Positions 1 through 9,234 of a stretch of DNA of 64,000 bases are shown here, in pieces. The position numbers and the translations under genes were made by a program. The stretch's first letter is position 1. Every line of letters starts with the position of its first letter. The DNA comes from DATGZX01 sp035296965 (GTDB taxonomy: Bacteria; Planctomycetota; Planctomycetia; Gemmatales; Gemmataceae): positions 1 to 64,000 of the forward strand of contig DATGZX010000383.1 of NCBI GenBank assembly GCA_035296965.1, given 5' to 3'. The notes beneath the pieces are model-generated. The model was not told the origin of the DNA. It did not search any database and was given only the letters and a program-made list of their open reading frames with translations.

Positions 1-1
1 C

Positions 2-109
2 GGCCTGGCCGCTCTGGTCGAGGGAGAATCCCCACGCGAGATGAAAACGAAACTCCAGGCATTCCTCGCGCCCAAAGCCCGCGCCAGCGAAGAACGCTCC
101 GCCGCCTAA
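2..109 (+). CDS. motA: Flagellar motor stator protein MotA, C-terminal end only
   Basis: The window opens inside this gene and only the last 35 codons are visible. They include a stretch of the type EGESPREMKTKLQAFL, which matches the conserved cytoplasmic tail of MotA/PomA stator proteins, where EGENPR is followed by a lysine/leucine-rich helix. MotA forms the proton-conducting stator ring with MotB and pushes on the rotor through its cytoplasmic loop, which lies outside the window. Two MotB-like genes follow on the same strand, which supports the call. The 315-base gap to the first motB is unusually long for a stator operon. Confidence 0.72.
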   Translation, partial: GLAALVEGESPREMKTKLQAFLAPKARASEERSAA

Positions 110-424
110 CCTCTGGCACGCACCGGTCGATGAGGTACCTGGTCCCCAAGGGCCGTCTCGCGAACGGGTCCCGACGGGCAATAAGCAGAGTTTGCAAGCA
201 TTGCCCTCTTAGACCGGAGTTTGGGAACGAAGGCAAACCCCCGGAAGGCGGAACTGCGAATCCACGTGGGATGAATAAGAGAGCCCTTGGTTTTCTGGCA
301 GCGCGCGAGCAGGGGGTTGAGCTTCCGCTCTGCACAGTTTAGATCAACGAACATGGAGAGCAGAATTACCTGCTGCACAGGGCCGGATGCCACTTCCAAT
401 ATATCCTGAGAGGGACTTCTATTC
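110..424 (+). promoter_or_regulatory. motA-motB intergenic leader with a GEMM-like (c-di-GMP-I) candidate around 215-335
   Basis: This 315-base gap lies inside what should be a tight stator operon and has no convincing ORF. From about 224 it contains AAGGCAAACC, then a CC-GGAA-GG mini-hairpin with a GNRA-type loop, then GGAACTGCGAATCCACG. The order resembles the cyclic-di-GMP-I (GEMM) core: GGCAAACC, GNRA hairpin, GGGACGCAAAGCCACGG. The second half deviates at several positions. Downstream, TGGCAGC and GCAGGGGGTT could form the second helix, but this is weak. A c-di-GMP switch before a stator gene makes biological sense. The match was made by eye and may be chance. A purine-rich ribosome site (GAGAGGG) precedes the motB start at 425. 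Confidence 0.25.
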
Positions 425-1192
425 ATGGTTAACGAAGCCACACATGCAGGCGCCGCTCATGAACCGGCAAAAGGCGACCGCCATGGTGCCGGCTCCGCGC
501 AAAACCAGGCGGCGCACACGGGGCATGATCACAAGGGACACGGTGGAAGTCACGGAGATGGACACGATGGGAAGCAACATGGCGGATCATGGATTATCAC
601 ATATTGCGACATGGTCACGCTACTCATCGCCTGCTTTATCTGCATCATCACATTTGCATCCAGTGAGAAAGAGAAGTACGGGAAGAAGAGGGATTCATTG
701 CTATTCGGCACAGGTGGGATTGGTATCGCTGGGCCGACTGCAGACGGGCTAGATCTGGACTCCGTAGTGCAACGCGAGCGCCCATTGACGGCGCGCCTGG
801 GACAAAACGGATCGGAAGTACTCCCCCTTCACAGCAGCCCTGGGTTGGAGGCCGCCGCAGTGGCGATTCGCCAGCTCGAAGGCCCCGTGCTGGGCACCTT
901 GCAAGACAGCTACTCGCTCCAGCTCTCTCTCAAGCTCCTTCTCGGTCCAGACAACAAGCTAACGGACGTTGGCAGGGGAATACTACAGGCGATTGCGGCA
1001 AACGTCCGTAACCTGCCATACGACATCTACTTTCAAGTGGCCGACACTGAGGCTCTACCCAAGGCTGTCCTGTTCACAACTTTTCTGGGTACGCAGCAAT
1101 CCATTCCTCCCGGAAGGATGGGCATAGGCGTGCGGCCTGGGGGCAATCCCTCGCCGGATTCGGTTTGGCTATTTTTTTCGCGGCAGCAATGA
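425..1192 (+). CDS. motB: MotB-like stator protein with histidine-rich N-terminus
   Basis: 255 residues. Residues 56-80 have the MotB anchor and plug pattern: a tryptophan, then YCD, with Asp62 at the place of the essential proton-binding aspartate, followed by one hydrophobic membrane helix (about 63-79). Residues 31-52 are a histidine/glycine-rich cytoplasmic tail with nine histidines, unusual for MotB and possibly metal-binding (inference). The C-terminal part (about 170-215) only loosely recalls an OmpA-like peptidoglycan-binding fold; the usual clear signature is not visible. The start follows GAGAGGG. It sits after motA and before a second MotB-like gene, so the two could form a mixed stator or be specialised paralogues. 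Confidence 0.75.
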   Translation: MVNEATHAGAAHEPAKGDRHGAGSAQNQAAHTGHDHKGHGGSHGDGHDGKQHGGSWIITYCDMVTLLIACFICIITFASSEKEKYGKKRDSLLFGTGGIGIAGPTADGLDLDSVVQRERPLTARLGQNGSEVLPLHSSPGLEAAAVAIRQLEGPVLGTLQDSYSLQLSLKLLLGPDNKLTDVGRGILQAIAANVRNLPYDIYFQVADTEALPKAVLFTTFLGTQQSIPPGRMGIGVRPGGNPSPDSVWLFFSRQQ

Positions 1193-1265
1193 TTCGCACG
1201 AGTACCGCAGAGACAGCGGCGAGGGCCGGCACAAGCGCCTTAGACCTGTGTGACGGAGATTGGTA

Positions 1266-2021
1266 ATGGCACGAGTGCGCCGGAAATCAGTTGATGGGCA
1301 CATCAATACCGAAGGCTGGATGATGTCCTATGCGGACATGGCGACCATCTTGTTAGCCATGTTCATTGTGCTCAGTACGCTAGGTAAGGACCAAACGGGA
1401 GTAAATCTCTATAACGGGACCGGCTCCTTCCGCAAGGCGCTCGATGACTTCGGCCTGCCGGGAATGTTTGGGACCTCCTCCCAGCCGGTCCAGTTCAGCT
1501 ATTCGGCTCCGCACTATGCGATAGACGAACCGCAAGGTGGACCAGGGAAAGGACAGGGGTCTGGTACAGGGGATGAGGGGCCGCCATCGCGGACGATTGA
1601 CGGAGAGCAGGAGCAGATGCAGCGATTCCTCCAGGAGATGGGCAGAAGGTTCCCCGTTGAGAAGGTGCCCCGGACCGAAGGGCAGGCTGTCATCGATTTC
1701 TACGAGCGGCTGAAGAGCAGCCCGCCGTATCTGTTGCCAAGTCAGTCGGAAGTCATTTGGCAAACCATCTCAGTGCTGCAACGGAATAACTTTCGAGTCT
1801 TCCTCGTCGTCTGGACGCCCACGCCAGCAGCAAGTGCGTGGGTTCGCGCTGCGAAGCAGGCTCAAGTTTTGGTTGCAGAAGTAGCCGAGACGGCTCAGCT
1901 CAGCGCCCAAGCCAGGAGCCGCCTTATCCCTTTGGGAAATGCCTGGCGGTATCCCGACCTGCAGCGGCCGGTCATGTCGCTGGTGATAGTCAAGACCGAA
2001 CCGGATGGCAACAATCATTGA
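1266..2021 (+). CDS. Second MotB-like stator protein
   Basis: 251 residues from the ATG at 1266, preceded by GGAG at 1255-1258 with 7 bases spacing; a TTG two codons upstream is less likely. Residues 18-39 show the MotB signature: a tryptophan, then SYAD with Asp24 in the proton-binding position, then a single membrane helix. Residues 80-115 form a glycine/proline-rich linker. The C-terminal half resembles a very diverged MotB periplasmic domain, without a clear OmpA-type peptidoglycan motif. It lies 73 bases after the first MotB-like gene. The two share the anchor but little else, so this is an old paralogue pair, not a recent duplication. Confidence 0.72.
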   Translation: MARVRRKSVDGHINTEGWMMSYADMATILLAMFIVLSTLGKDQTGVNLYNGTGSFRKALDDFGLPGMFGTSSQPVQFSYSAPHYAIDEPQGGPGKGQGSGTGDEGPPSRTIDGEQEQMQRFLQEMGRRFPVEKVPRTEGQAVIDFYERLKSSPPYLLPSQSEVIWQTISVLQRNNFRVFLVVWTPTPAASAWVRAAKQAQVLVAEVAETAQLSAQARSRLIPLGNAWRYPDLQRPVMSLVIVKTEPDGNNH

Positions 2022-2148
2022 TCTCTTTCTGGCCAGTCCACGGGGCGTGAGATCCCAGGAGGGGTCGAAGCCTGAAGTGCGCAATGAAGCAGGGGGCTGA
2101 CCAGCGACGGCCAACCCCCTTCTTCATTTATAGCAAGCATGAGTCAAT

Positions 2149-2222
2149 CGGGGCGAGCGGATTCGAACCGCTGACCTCCTGGTCCCAAGCCAGGCGCGCT
2201 AACCAAACTGCGCTACGCCCCG
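2149..2222 (-). tRNA. tRNA-Pro, anticodon TGG
   Basis: Read on the minus strand this 74-base segment folds as a standard cloverleaf. The acceptor stem is seven perfect pairs (CGGGGCG with CGCCCCG). The D-arm contains AGTTTGGTTAGC, the anticodon stem is CCTGG/CCAGG with loop CTTGGGA (anticodon TGG), and the T-arm contains GGTTCGAATCC. The CGGGG start is typical of bacterial tRNA-Pro. No CCA is encoded. Confidence 0.96.
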
Positions 2223-2284
2223 AGCAACGCTCCAATGATTCTATCGACCCAGCAATCCCGGTGCTCTGCCATTCCTATCGCGAT

Positions 2285-2340
2285 GGGTTCTTGGGTTCGG
2301 CATCAGGCGTCTTCTCTGATGAAGCCAAACCCATGAACCC
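2285..2340 (-). terminator. Hairpin downstream of parB
   Basis: GGGTTCTTGGGTT at 2285-2297 pairs with AACCCATGAACCC at 2328-2340 (12 of 13 positions). An inner stem CATCAG/CTGATG prolongs the helix. It lies between the end of parB and tRNA-Pro, where a terminator for parB would be expected. There is no U-tract, so the role is inferred from position and structure. Confidence 0.45.
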
Positions 2341-2406
2341 GTCTCTTCAGACCTGGCACTCCCCTGGACGGTCCGCGGTAGCAACTGTCGGATGCGCCAC
2401 AAATGC

Positions 2407-3297
2407 TTAGTGCTTGCATGGGCCGCGTAAGACTTCAAGAAGCCGTTCGAAGTCGTCATTCGTTTCGAACCCCAGAATTATCTGCCCGCGGTCTTTGCCA
2501 CGGAGACGGATCTCGACGCGCGTTGCGAGCATGTGGCGAAGCTCATCCTCGATGGACTGCACGTGTGCGGTCTTTTCAGGCCCAGACGACCGAGGGCTCG
2601 TGGCCGCCGGTTCCGTTTTCTGTTCCTTGACCAGCGCCTCCGTGGCTCGAACCGAGTGACCGCGAGCGATGATCTCCTTGCACAGGGATACCTGCCGGTC
2701 GCGATCGGTTACCGCCAGGAGCGCCCTGGCGTGCCCCGCGCTGATCTGGGCGACGCGAACTGCCGACTGCACTTCGGGAGGCAATTCCAGGAGGCGAACG
2801 AGGTTTGTCACGGTGGAACGATCCAACCCCAGGCGCTTGGACAATTCCTCGTGGGTCATGTCGAAGCGTTGGAGGTACTCCTGGAACCCCTGCGCCTTCT
2901 CGATAGGATTCAGGTCGGTCCTCTGGATGTTTTCGACCAGGGCGGCTTCGAGCACTTGCTGGTCGTTAAAATCCACGACCCTCACAGGAACTTCGCCATA
3001 TCCGGCGGCCTGGGCAGCTCGAAGCCGGCGTTCGCCCGCGACCAACTGGAATCGCTCTCCTACCTGGCGCACTACCAGCGGTTGCAGGATTCCGACCGTC
3101 CTAATGCTTTCCGAGAGGGCGGCCAGCTCCTCGTCGTCAAACGCTTTGCGCGGCTGGTACGGATTGTGATCGATCCGCTCTACGGCCACGCGGGCCTGCC
3201 CTCCAGCCGCTTCCATGCCAACGCCGGCCGCATTCATCTCACCGGCGGTGCTGGCAAGCAAGGCGTCCAAGCCGCGTCCAAGCCGACGTTTTTCCAT
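2407..3297 (-). CDS. parB: Chromosome-partitioning protein ParB
   Basis: 296 residues from the ATG at 3297, preceded by AAGGAG. The N-terminus MEKRRLGRGLDALL is the classic ParA-contacting motif of chromosomal ParB. Residues 40-105 are the ParB/Srx CTPase domain with the GERRLR motif at 88-93, which binds CTP and lets the clamp load at parS and slide. A helix-turn-helix (about 150-176, EELSKRLGLDRSTVTNL) reads parS. The C-terminal 40 residues form the dimerisation domain. A near-perfect parS site lies 117 bases upstream of the start. No parA is adjacent, whereas parA-parB are usually linked; parA may lie elsewhere. An alternative start at 3324 would add nine residues. Confidence 0.96.
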   Translation of the reverse strand: MEKRRLGRGLDALLASTAGEMNAAGVGMEAAGGQARVAVERIDHNPYQPRKAFDDEELAALSESIRTVGILQPLVVRQVGERFQLVAGERRLRAAQAAGYGEVPVRVVDFNDQQVLEAALVENIQRTDLNPIEKAQGFQEYLQRFDMTHEELSKRLGLDRSTVTNLVRLLELPPEVQSAVRVAQISAGHARALLAVTDRDRQVSLCKEIIARGHSVRATEALVKEQKTEPAATSPRSSGPEKTAHVQSIEDELRHMLATRVEIRLRGKDRGQIILGFETNDDFERLLEVLRGPCKH

Positions 3298-3413
3298 CGT
3301 CGATGATCTCCTTACCGTGGGCACTCGGTCTCAAATCCATCCGAGAAAGCGGCATTCTAGCAGCTACAGCTGAAACGAGACAATGGTGCTTTGGCCGGCA
3401 CGCCAAGCCCAGG

Positions 3414-3429
3414 TGTTTCACGTGGAACA
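3414..3429. promoter_or_regulatory. parS centromere site
   Basis: TGTTTCACGTGGAACA matches the bacterial parS consensus TGTTTCACGTGAAACA at 15 of 16 positions. It lies 117 bases upstream of the parB start codon. parS sites nucleate ParB clamps and usually cluster near the replication origin, so the window may lie in the origin-proximal part of the chromosome (inference). No second copy was noticed. Confidence 0.85.
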
Positions 3430-3475
3430 ATCGCCTCTGTTCAGTTAACCGCTACAGATTGGCCTAACGCTAAGT

Positions 3476-3751
3476 TCAAGCATGCCTCGAAGTCAAACCT
3501 CGGGCTCGGGCAAGCCGCTGGCGGACCCACAAAACGGGTGGAAATTGGTTCGCATAGGGATCGCTCCTTGGCGGGAAGGATTGCAGATGGGCTCGTGCTC
3601 TCAGAATGTCCTCGGTCGTGGAACGGCTCAGCTCCCACTCGATGATGACCGGAACTTGATAGCCAATCGCGCGAAGCCGGGACCAGTGCGCTGGGAGATC
3701 GACCTTCCCAAGGTTGCCGGCCGACGGTCCGATTTGCCACGGCACTATCAT
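3476..3751 (-). pseudogene. Possible remnant of a sugar-phosphate isomerase/epimerase-like TIM barrel
   Basis: An open frame of 91 codons carries, over roughly 3570-3715, a stretch (GKVDLPAHWSRLRAIGYQ, then a PVIIEWELS-type segment) resembling the last strands and helices of AP-endonuclease-2-type TIM barrels, where GxVDxPxxxxxLxxIGYxGPLxIE is typical. Only about 45 residues fit. The upstream part of the barrel is absent and no ribosome site is seen. It is therefore more likely a decayed 3' fragment than a gene, and the resemblance may be chance. The rest of the 3325-3958 gap holds only parS; nothing else was recognised between 3768 and 3958. Confidence 0.3.
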
Positions 3752-3958
3752 GCAAGTTGACTTGCAAATGTATTTACTTGTGGATGCTTTGCGACCTGTC
3801 CGGCGTCACGGTCCTGTCGCCTTGAGTGCTCCCAAAGGCTGGCGCACCCTCGCACCAGTTGGTCTTTTTCTCTTCATGGGCGCTCGGTTAAGATCCGTGC
3901 GCTGACGACACGGAACCGTCAGTTCGGGCCAGGGAAGGCCTCGGAAGAAGAGGTACAG

Positions 3959-4696
3959 ATGAAGGGACTCATCGCGGCGGCAGGGCTCTGCACGCGCCTC
4001 CAGGACTTGAGTGAGAAACGCAACAAAGTCCTTCTTGACCTGGGCGGCGAGACTCTGCTGGGCAGCATTCTCAATCACTTCGGACAGGCAGGCATCACAG
4101 AATCTTTCGTGGTCGTCGGCTTTGACGCCCCCGCCGTTCGCGCCTTCACCAGGCAGCGCGCCACTTGCATCCTGAATCCTTTTTATGAGCAGTGCGGCAT
4201 CCTGGGAAGCATCTGGCAGGCCCGTCCCCATCTCGACGGGCAGCCCTTCGTTTTCACCACGGGCGATCACTATTTCGCCTTGCCACGCTTGCAGGCGTTC
4301 TTGAATGACGAGCCTCAGGCCGATGTGCTGGTCGACGTCGAGCTAAAAGCGTGCGACGACGAAGACATGAAGGTCTACATCCATCGCTCCGGCAAGCTCC
4401 ACAGCATCAGCAAAACCGTACTGGAAGGCATGGTGCTGGGCGAATTCACGGCAACGGTGCGCTTCAGCGCGGAAGGCAGCCGCCAATTCTTCGAGACACT
4501 GGAAAGACACGTCTGGCAACACGGCATCCAGGGATACCTGGCGGACGTGCTCTGCACTTATCACCGCAAGTGGGAACTCACCTTTCACCTCAGCTCGGAT
4601 CATCGCCGCATCGAGGTCGATTTTCCCTGCGATCTGGCGAAGGCGCGTTTGCTTTATCGTGAGAACGAGACCAGCAAATTGAGGAAGGCAACCTAG
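3959..4696 (+). CDS. Sugar/choline-phosphate nucleotidyltransferase (LicC/MobA-like fold)
   Basis: 245 residues. The N-terminus IAAAGLCTRL is a variant of the nucleotide-binding loop GxGxRL. NKVLLDLGGETLL follows, with the lysine typical of sugar-nucleotide pyrophosphorylases, then NPFYEQCGILGSIW, as in LicC-type cytidylyltransferases. TTGDHYF at about 101-107 is the metal-binding aspartate region. The enzyme probably joins an NTP to a phosphorylated sugar or amino-alcohol; the substrate cannot be read from sequence. The start follows AAGAGGT. The next gene, 151 bases on, is PseG-like, suggesting both make a nucleotide-activated surface sugar, perhaps for flagellin or envelope glycosylation (inference). 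Confidence 0.75.
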   Translation: MKGLIAAAGLCTRLQDLSEKRNKVLLDLGGETLLGSILNHFGQAGITESFVVVGFDAPAVRAFTRQRATCILNPFYEQCGILGSIWQARPHLDGQPFVFTTGDHYFALPRLQAFLNDEPQADVLVDVELKACDDEDMKVYIHRSGKLHSISKTVLEGMVLGEFTATVRFSAEGSRQFFETLERHVWQHGIQGYLADVLCTYHRKWELTFHLSSDHRRIEVDFPCDLAKARLLYRENETSKLRKAT

Positions 4697-4735
4697 CTCT
4701 TTAACACCCTTCGCCCCCTGCTTCGGGCGTATGCG

Positions 4736-4760
4736 TCCTATAGGACCCATAGGTCCTATG
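4736..4760. repeat. Two adjacent short palindromes with shared CCTAT core
   Basis: TCCTATAGGA (4736-4745) is a perfect 10-base palindrome. CATAGGTCCTATG (4748-4760) is a perfect 6+1+6 palindrome. Both use the same CCTAT/ATAGG core and lie two bases apart between the nucleotidyltransferase and the PseG-like gene. They may be a small dispersed repeat or a processing hairpin. Confidence 0.5.
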
Positions 4761-4847
4761 CCGCAAACCTTCGGTTGATCGGGGCAGTACTTTTCTGATT
4801 ACGGTTTTCGAAGTTCGATCTCCCTTCTCTTACGGAACAGAGGACCC

Positions 4848-5918
4848 ATGAACAGAGATCCCATCCTTTTTCGGGTCGACGGCACGACGCAGTCCGGCTG
4901 GGAGCGACTAGCGCGCTGCCTCGCACTGGCCGCTGCCCTGCAACGGCGTCGGCGCCCTACCTACTTTCTTTCGCAATTGGACCCCGCGTCCTTGGCGATG
5001 ACTATCAAACGCGCAGGGAATGATTGGCTGGATGCCGACTGCGTCGCCGGCGCGGAACACGATCTCAGCGAAACACTGCAAGAGGTCCGTCGCGTACGCG
5101 CCGGTGCGGTCGTTGTCGATGCGGCCAATGCCACCGAGGATTACCTGGCCGCCCTCCAAGCTACTGGCACGCTGGTTGTTTCCTTGGACCACCTGGCCAC
5201 GGTCCGCTTTCCCTCGCAATTGGTCATCAATCCCCTTCTCGGACCGGGTCGCGACGCCTACTCCTTCGACCCCGGGACACAGTTGTTGCTCGGCTCACGC
5301 TTTGCACTCGTGCGTCCCGAAATTCGCAGGGCTCGGCCGGCACGAGCGCAGGAACCATCCCAGCCTTTCCGGGCCATGGTCGCTTTGGGCGATGACGACC
5401 CAAATCAGCAAACGGCCGAACTGGCCCGACTCCTGTTGAACGCACCCAAAGTGGAACGAGTCGATTTGATCGTCCGCCCGCAACACCCAGGGCTGGGCGC
5501 CCTTCAGGAAATGGCAGCCGCAAATTCCGAACGTCTGACCGTGGCGACCGAACCTGCAGAAGTGACCGCGCGCGTCGCGCGGTCCCATTTCGCCATCAGC
5601 GCCGGCGGCGGCTGGTCCCTGGAGTTGGCATGCGTGGGCGTACCTCAACTGTTGATCGTTCAGTCCGAATCCCATTGGCCGACCGCCCAGCGATTGGAAG
5701 AAGAGGGAGCGGCCACTTGCCTCGGCTGGCATGAAAATGTCTCCGCACAAACCATTCGCATGGCTATTCAGAACCTGCTGGGTGATCCCCTGGAGCGCCA
5801 GGCGATGTCTCGATGCGGCCGACAGCTCATCGACGGACGCGGCCCGGACCGCCTGGTAACCGCGCTGGAGGTCATGCTTCATCCGTCGCGTCGCGTGGCG
5901 CTCAGCCAGGCTGCATAG
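4848..5918 (+). CDS. PseG-like nucleotide-sugar hydrolase/glycosyltransferase-fold protein
   Basis: 356 residues. The N-terminus FRVDGTTQSGWERLARCLALAAAL parallels PseG (RADASxxIGxGHxxRCLxLA), although the usual GH is replaced. The C-terminal half (about 210-300) has the GT-B pattern of MurG-like proteins, with SAGGGWSLELACVGVPQLLI in the UDP-binding region. PseG removes UDP from UDP-2,4-diacetamido-trideoxy-altropyranose during pseudaminic acid synthesis. The loss of the catalytic-region histidine in the first motif means this member may act on another sugar or only bind it. It follows a nucleotidyltransferase, and a terminator-like hairpin lies after it. Confidence 0.7.
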   Translation: MNRDPILFRVDGTTQSGWERLARCLALAAALQRRRRPTYFLSQLDPASLAMTIKRAGNDWLDADCVAGAEHDLSETLQEVRRVRAGAVVVDAANATEDYLAALQATGTLVVSLDHLATVRFPSQLVINPLLGPGRDAYSFDPGTQLLLGSRFALVRPEIRRARPARAQEPSQPFRAMVALGDDDPNQQTAELARLLLNAPKVERVDLIVRPQHPGLGALQEMAAANSERLTVATEPAEVTARVARSHFAISAGGGWSLELACVGVPQLLIVQSESHWPTAQRLEEEGAATCLGWHENVSAQTIRMAIQNLLGDPLERQAMSRCGRQLIDGRGPDRLVTALEVMLHPSRRVALSQAA

Positions 5919-5959
5919 GCTGATCTCCTTGCGCGACTCAAGAAATAAGAAGTAGGGGG

Positions 5960-6034
5960 ACAAGAGAAGCCTGACCGGCGCTTGCCATGAGGCAGCAACC
6001 GGGATTATGCTTCTCTTGTTCCTCTTTCTTTTTC
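5960..6034 (+). terminator. Hairpin terminator after the PseG-like gene
   Basis: ACAAGAGAAGC at 5960-5970 pairs perfectly with GCTTCTCTTGT at 6009-6019 (11 bp). An inner CCGG...CCGG element lies in the loop and a pyrimidine-rich run (TCCTCTTTCTTTTTCTCC) follows. Position and structure suit a rho-independent terminator between the PseG-like gene and polX. Confidence 0.55.
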
Positions 6035-6059
6035 TCCCCTCACGCGGGGATTGGCAGGC

Positions 6060-7811
6060 ATGGACAAATCAGAAGTCGCCCGCATTTTGGACGAGATCGG
6101 CACCCTGCTGGAACTGCAAGGTGAAAACGCTTTCCGCTGCCAGGCCTACCACAATGCCGCTCGGGCCCTGGAGCAGCTGGAAGAGGACCTGGCCCAGGTC
6201 GTGGCGACCGGCCGGCTGGGCAGTATCCGCGGCATCGGTGAAACGCTGCGCGAAAAGATCACCACGCTCGTGCAATCCGGCGCGTTGCCTTTGTATTCCG
6301 AGCTGCGCGCGAAGACTCCCGCTGGCCTGTTTGACCTGCTGCGCCTTCCGGGTGTGGGGCCAAAGAAGGTGAAGGCTCTCTACGACGAGCTTGGCATCGA
6401 CGACCTCGCCAAGCTGAAGGAAGCCTGTCTGCAAGGTCGCGTCGCCGGGCTCAAGGGGTTCGGCGCCAAGACTCAGCAGAAGATCCTGGAGGGCATCGAT
6501 TTCCTTGGGCGCACCGGCCAGCGAATCCGGCTGGACGAAGCCCTCGATCTGGGCTTGCACCTTTTGGAGGGCCTGCGGCCTTGCGCCGGGATCCAACGCA
6601 TGGAGCTGTGCGGCAGCCTCCGTCGCCGTAAAGAGACCATCAACGATATCGATATCCTGGTCAGCTCCGAACAAGCCGATCCAATCATGGAGCGGTTCAC
6701 CAAGCTGCCCGAAGTCGTCCAGGTGGTCGGCCGGGGCGAAACCAAGTCCAGCGTTGTCGTCGATCGCGACCTTGGGCGCGGCCGCAGGGTCACGCTGAAT
6801 GCAGACCTGCGCGTAGTTCGGCCCGAGGCGTTCCCGTTCGCTCTGCTTTACTTCACCGGGAGTAAAGAGCATAACGTGGCCGTGCGCGCTCTCGCCCAGC
6901 AACATGGTCTGAAACTCAACGAATACGAACTCGTCGGCCCCGGCGGAAGTGTTGCATGCAAGGACGAAGCCGACATCTTTCGCGCCCTGGGCCTGGACTA
7001 TATTCCTCCGGAGCTGCGCGAGTGCACTGGTGAGATAGAAGCGGCCGCCGAGCACCGGCTGCCCGTGCTCCTCGAATTGAATGACCTCCAGGGGACCTTC
7101 CATTGCCATACGACATGGAGCGATGGAACCGCCAGCATCAAGGAAATGGCTCAGGCGGCGCAGAAGCTCGGCCTCAAGTATCTGGGCATCGCCGACCACT
7201 CCCAGTCGCTTACGGTCGCCTACGGCCTCACGCCCGACCGCGTGCGCGAACAGCAAGCGGAGATCGATGCCGTAAACGCCAAACTTGAGGGCTTCAAGCT
7301 CTATAGGGGTACGGAGTGCGACATCCTCGCGGACGGCCGCCTCGATTTCGACGAGGAACTGCTGGCGACGTTCGATTATGTGGTGGCTAGCGTGCATTCG
7401 CATTTCAATCAATCCTCGGCCGACATGACCGCACGCATCATCCGGGCAATTGAGCATCCGCGCGTCACCATGCTTGGCCATGCGACCGGCAGACTTCTAT
7501 TGCGGCGCGACGGATACAAGGTGGACCTCGAAGCAGTACTGCAGGCAGCGGCCAAGCACGGAACGCTCGTGGAGATCAACTCTCATCCCCAGCGGCTGGA
7601 TCTGGACTGGGTGCACTGCAAGCGCGCCAAGGCGCTTGGCGTTCAGTTGGTAATCAACCCCGATGCTCACAGTATGCCGGACCTGGCGTATCTGCGTTAC
7701 GGAGTCGATGTGGCAAGACGGGGCTGGCTGGAAAAGAAGGACATCTTTAACACGCAATCGCAGGAGCAGGTGGATGCGGCGCTAAAAGAAAAGAGAGGGC
7801 CTGGGGCATAG
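6060..7811 (+). CDS. polX: DNA polymerase X family protein with PHP domain (copy 1)
   Basis: 583 residues from the ATG at 6060; a TTG at 6051 is the alternative. Order of domains: N-terminal 8-kDa-like HhH region (about 1-95), helix-hairpin-helix segments with LPGVGPKKVKALY (about 98-110) and LKGFGAKTQQKI, polymerase palm with GSLRRRKETINDIDIL (the DxD metal pair) and a third aspartate in NADLRVV, and a C-terminal PHP domain (about 340-575) starting with FHCHTTWSDG and including DHSQS and DAH. Bacterial PolX fills gaps in base-excision repair and uses PHP as a 3'-5' nuclease. All expected catalytic residues are visible. A second polX lies at 15160. Confidence 0.95.
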   Translation: MDKSEVARILDEIGTLLELQGENAFRCQAYHNAARALEQLEEDLAQVVATGRLGSIRGIGETLREKITTLVQSGALPLYSELRAKTPAGLFDLLRLPGVGPKKVKALYDELGIDDLAKLKEACLQGRVAGLKGFGAKTQQKILEGIDFLGRTGQRIRLDEALDLGLHLLEGLRPCAGIQRMELCGSLRRRKETINDIDILVSSEQADPIMERFTKLPEVVQVVGRGETKSSVVVDRDLGRGRRVTLNADLRVVRPEAFPFALLYFTGSKEHNVAVRALAQQHGLKLNEYELVGPGGSVACKDEADIFRALGLDYIPPELRECTGEIEAAAEHRLPVLLELNDLQGTFHCHTTWSDGTASIKEMAQAAQKLGLKYLGIADHSQSLTVAYGLTPDRVREQQAEIDAVNAKLEGFKLYRGTECDILADGRLDFDEELLATFDYVVASVHSHFNQSSADMTARIIRAIEHPRVTMLGHATGRLLLRRDGYKVDLEAVLQAAAKHGTLVEINSHPQRLDLDWVHCKRAKALGVQLVINPDAHSMPDLAYLRYGVDVARRGWLEKKDIFNTQSQEQVDAALKEKRGPGA

Positions 7812-7878
7812 GCGGGACGCGTGACCGGGGCCGCAAAATGAGAAGACTTGTGTGGATGAGTGGCCGGCGCGTGAGCGA

Positions 7879-9230
<1,352 letters not shown>

Positions 9231-9234
<4 letters not shown>

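Noticed and set aside
3239..3430. Minus-strand frame beginning MFHVKH over the parS site
   Set aside because: The MFHVK start is the usual by-product of translating a parS sequence; the rest has no similarity, and it overlaps parB.
6069..7481. 470-codon open frame antisense to polX copy 1
   Set aside because: A GC-rich shadow frame; the sense strand has all PolX motifs.
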